From Pseudomonadota bacterium (GTDB lineage: Bacteria; Pseudomonadota; Gammaproteobacteria; Steroidobacterales; Steroidobacteraceae): a stretch of DNA of 26,812 nucleotides. Both the position numbers and the translations under genes were made by a program. The notes under the pieces were generated by a model, which was not told where the DNA came from, did not search any database, and saw only the letters and a program-made list of their open reading frames with translations. The stretch spans positions 1-26,812 of the forward strand of contig QGUX01000007.1 of the NCBI GenBank assembly GCA_003242275.1, written 5' to 3'. Position 1 is the stretch's first letter; each line of letters starts with the position of its first letter. Below are positions 24,797-26,812 of this stretch, in pieces.

Positions 24797-26812
24797 TCAG
24801 GCTCCCGCCAGGTGCTGGCCGCGGCGCGCGACCAGCGGGCCGATGGCCTCGAGCAGCTGGCTCTCCTGGTAGGGCTTGCCGAGGTACTCGTCCACGCCGA
24901 TCTCCATGGCGCGCGCGCGATGCTTCTCGCCCACGCGCGAGGTGATCATGATGATGGGCACGTTCTTCAGCCGCGGCGTGGAGCGCATGTGCTGCGCCAC
25001 CTCGTAGCCGTCCATGCGCGGCATCTCGATGTCGAGCAGCACCACGTCGGGCACGTGCTCCTCCATCACCGCCACCGCGTCCTCGCCGTCGCGCGCGGTC
25101 AGCACGCGCATGCCGTTGCGCTCCAGCAGGCGCTGGGTGACGCGGCGCACGGTGATGGAGTCGTCCACCACCAGCGCGGTGATGCGGCGCTCGCCGCGAT
25201 CGCGCGCACCGGCCAGCTTGTCGCGGCCGCGCCAGCCGGCGCGAACCAGCGAGCCGATGTCGAGGATCACCACGATGCGGCCGTCGCCCATGATGGTGGC
25301 ACCGGCCACGCCGCGGATCGAGGCGATCTGCGGGCCCACGGGCTTGACCACGATCTCGCGTGTGCCGACCAGGTACTCGGCCACCACGCCGGTCGACAGC
25401 TCGCCCGCGCGCACCATGGCCACGGGCAGCGTGGGTTCGTCATCCGGCAGCGGACCGGGCTCCAGGCCGACGAAGTTCGCCAGGTGCTGCAGGCGGTACT
25501 TCTGCCCGCCGTAGAGATACGAGGGCGTGTCGCTGGCGAGGTGCTGCAGCACCTCCTCGCGCGGCACGCGCACCACGCCCTCGATGGTGGGCATGGGCAG
25601 CGCGTACTGCTCGTCGCCCACGCCGACCACCAGCGCATGGCTGACGGCCAGCGTCAGCGGCAGGCGGATGATGAAGCGCGTGCCCTTGCCGGGCTCGGTC
25701 TCCATGTTCAGCGAGCCGCCGAGCTTCTTCACCTCGACGGCGACCACGTCCATGCCCACGCCGCGGCCGGCGGCCTGCGTCAGGCTTTCGGCGGTGGAGA
25801 AACCCGGCTCCAGGATCAGCGCCATGGCCTCCTGGTCGGTCAGCGCCTGGTCCTCGCGGATCATGCCGAGCTGGATGGCCTTCCTGCGGATGGCCGGGAT
25901 GTTCATGCCGGCGCCGTCGTCCGACACCTCGACGATGACCTCCGCGCCCTCGCGCTTGAGCGTCATCTGGATGCGGCCGGTCTCGGGCTTGCCCGCGGCG
26001 GCGCGCTTCTCCGGCGTCTCGATGCCGTGCACCACGGCATTGCGCAGCAGGTGCTCGAAGGGCGGCAGCATGCGCTCGAGCACCTGGCGGTCCATCTCGC
26101 CCGAGGCGCCCTCCACCACCAGCTCGGCCTTCTTGCCGGTGTCGGTGGCGGTCTGGCGCACGATGCGGCTCATGCGCTGCGCGTGGCGCTGGAAGGACAC
26201 CATGCGCGTGCGCATCAGGCCGTTCTGCAGCTCGGTGAGCGTGCGGCCCTGGTGGATGAGCTGGTTCTGCGCCTCCTGCGCCAGCGTCTCGAGCATGCCC
26301 TGGATGCTGGCCACGTCGTTGGCGGTCTCGGCCAGCGCGCGCGAGAACTGCTGGATGGCCGAGTAGCGGTCGAGCTCCAGCGGATCGAAGTCGGCGCGGT
26401 CCGGGCGGTCGCGCATCTCGGTCTCGTGCCGGTGCAGGATCTGCGCCTCGGTCTCGATCTCGAGCTTGGCGAGCTGCTCCTTCAGGCGCGTCACCGTGCG
26501 CGAGAGCTCGCCGAGGTTGAACTCCATCGAGCCGAGCTGCTGCTCGATGCGCGAGCGGGCGATGCTGACCTCGCCGGCCTGGTTCAGCAGCTGGTTCAGC
26601 AGTTCCGCGTCGACGCGCGCCATCTCCACGCGCTCGGCCGGCGCGGTGGGCTCGCGGCCCGGCGGCACCGCCGCCGCGGACATCAGGCGCTGGAAAGCGG
26701 GACGCGCCAGCGTCGGCGGATTGAACGAGGTCGCCGGCGCGGCGGGGTCGGACCGCGGCGGCAGATGGACCACGTTGGAGGACGCCGGCGCTTCGGCCGG
26801 CGGTTCGACGGG
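24797..26812 (-). CDS. chpA: hybrid CheA-type histidine kinase, ChpA type (5' end beyond window)
   Basis: C-terminal 671 residues of a hybrid chemotaxis kinase; the frame is open to the right edge and the Hpt domains are outside. Counting from the edge: a Pro/Ala-rich linker, a helical dimerisation region (about 62-215), an ATPase domain with HLLRNAVVHG (254-263), DDGAGM (298-303) and GRGVGMD, and a CheW-like domain (about 385-525). A receiver domain follows (about 543-665) with Asp550-Asp551, phospho-acceptor Asp594 in LLDIEMPRMDGYE and Lys646. ChpA kinases of the Pil-Chp system end in exactly this way. It heads the chpC and EEP genes. Proximity to rsmE-bioA, as in Pseudomonas, supports the ChpA label. 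Confidence 0.93.
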   Translation of the reverse strand, partial: PVEPPAEAPASSNVVHLPPRSDPAAPATSFNPPTLARPAFQRLMSAAAVPPGREPTAPAERVEMARVDAELLNQLLNQAGEVSIARSRIEQQLGSMEFNLGELSRTVTRLKEQLAKLEIETEAQILHRHETEMRDRPDRADFDPLELDRYSAIQQFSRALAETANDVASIQGMLETLAQEAQNQLIHQGRTLTELQNGLMRTRMVSFQRHAQRMSRIVRQTATDTGKKAELVVEGASGEMDRQVLERMLPPFEHLLRNAVVHGIETPEKRAAAGKPETGRIQMTLKREGAEVIVEVSDDGAGMNIPAIRRKAIQLGMIREDQALTDQEAMALILEPGFSTAESLTQAAGRGVGMDVVAVEVKKLGGSLNMETEPGKGTRFIIRLPLTLAVSHALVVGVGDEQYALPMPTIEGVVRVPREEVLQHLASDTPSYLYGGQKYRLQHLANFVGLEPGPLPDDEPTLPVAMVRAGELSTGVVAEYLVGTREIVVKPVGPQIASIRGVAGATIMGDGRIVVILDIGSLVRAGWRGRDKLAGARDRGERRITALVVDDSITVRRVTQRLLERNGMRVLTARDGEDAVAVMEEHVPDVVLLDIEMPRMDGYEVAQHMRSTPRLKNVPIIMITSRVGEKHRARAMEIGVDEYLGKPYQESQLLEAIGPLVARRGQHLAGA

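Overview
The window is one contiguous stretch of GC-rich bacterial chromosome with dense, ordinary gene packing. A partial 16S rRNA gene lies at the left edge. The gene set and two blocks of gene order point to a gammaproteobacterium, probably on the Xanthomonadales/Nevskiales/Steroidobacterales side. The first block is 16S, tyrS, M23 peptidase, anmK and erpA, which from memory matches the rrn-PA0668-PA0665 neighbourhood of Pseudomonas aeruginosa. The second is bioA and rsmE close to a chpA-chpC chemotaxis block, as around PA0413-PA0420. I could not run an alignment, so the family is inference. I see no prophage, insertion sequence, tRNA or CRISPR array.

Left part (1-9188). An rRNA operon reads leftward off the edge. 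It has two clear tandem promoters and a boxA/boxC antitermination leader. tyrS lies upstream of it on the same strand. Divergent from tyrS are a membrane-anchored M23 peptidoglycan peptidase and anmK (anhydro-muropeptide recycling). Facing them is a leftward series: tyrA (chorismate mutase/prephenate dehydrogenase), rppH (RNA 5' pyrophosphohydrolase), a membrane coiled-coil protein, a bactofilin, erpA (Fe-S carrier) and an OsmC-type peroxidase. The rppH to erpA genes are tightly coupled. The erpA-osmC gap holds a striking structure in which the osmC ribosome-binding site is complementary to a segment just after erpA.

Middle part (9219-16178). pdxH is translationally coupled to a two-gene version of the membrane/spermidine-synthase-like protein usually found as one fusion; here the catalytic-fold half has its own signal peptide. 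A long imperfect inverted repeat follows, then a secreted class C beta-lactamase-like serine hydrolase. Divergent from that is a secreted SGNH hydrolase. An ampD-hisN pair and a divergent aquaporin Z complete the section. With anmK and the M23 peptidase, ampD makes cell-wall turnover a repeated theme.

Right part (16263-26812). A PQQ-dependent lipoprotein alcohol dehydrogenase with a C-terminal haem c domain is divergent from bioA-rsmE. Next comes a large chemoreceptor with two near-identical PAS domains, three HAMP-like repeats and a CheR/CheB-type C-terminal pentapeptide. Then come a membrane-anchored endonuclease/exonuclease/phosphatase-fold protein, a ChpC-like CheW protein and the C-terminal two-thirds of a ChpA-type hybrid CheA kinase cut by the right edge. 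Together these look like the downstream half of a Pil-Chp (twitching/surface sensing) cluster without the usual chpB methylesterase.

I did not find one clearly new multi-gene system. The best leads are the osmC leader structure, the split exported spermidine-synthase-like pair, the inverted repeat at 11368-11553 and the lanthanide-type aspartate in the PQQ dehydrogenase.
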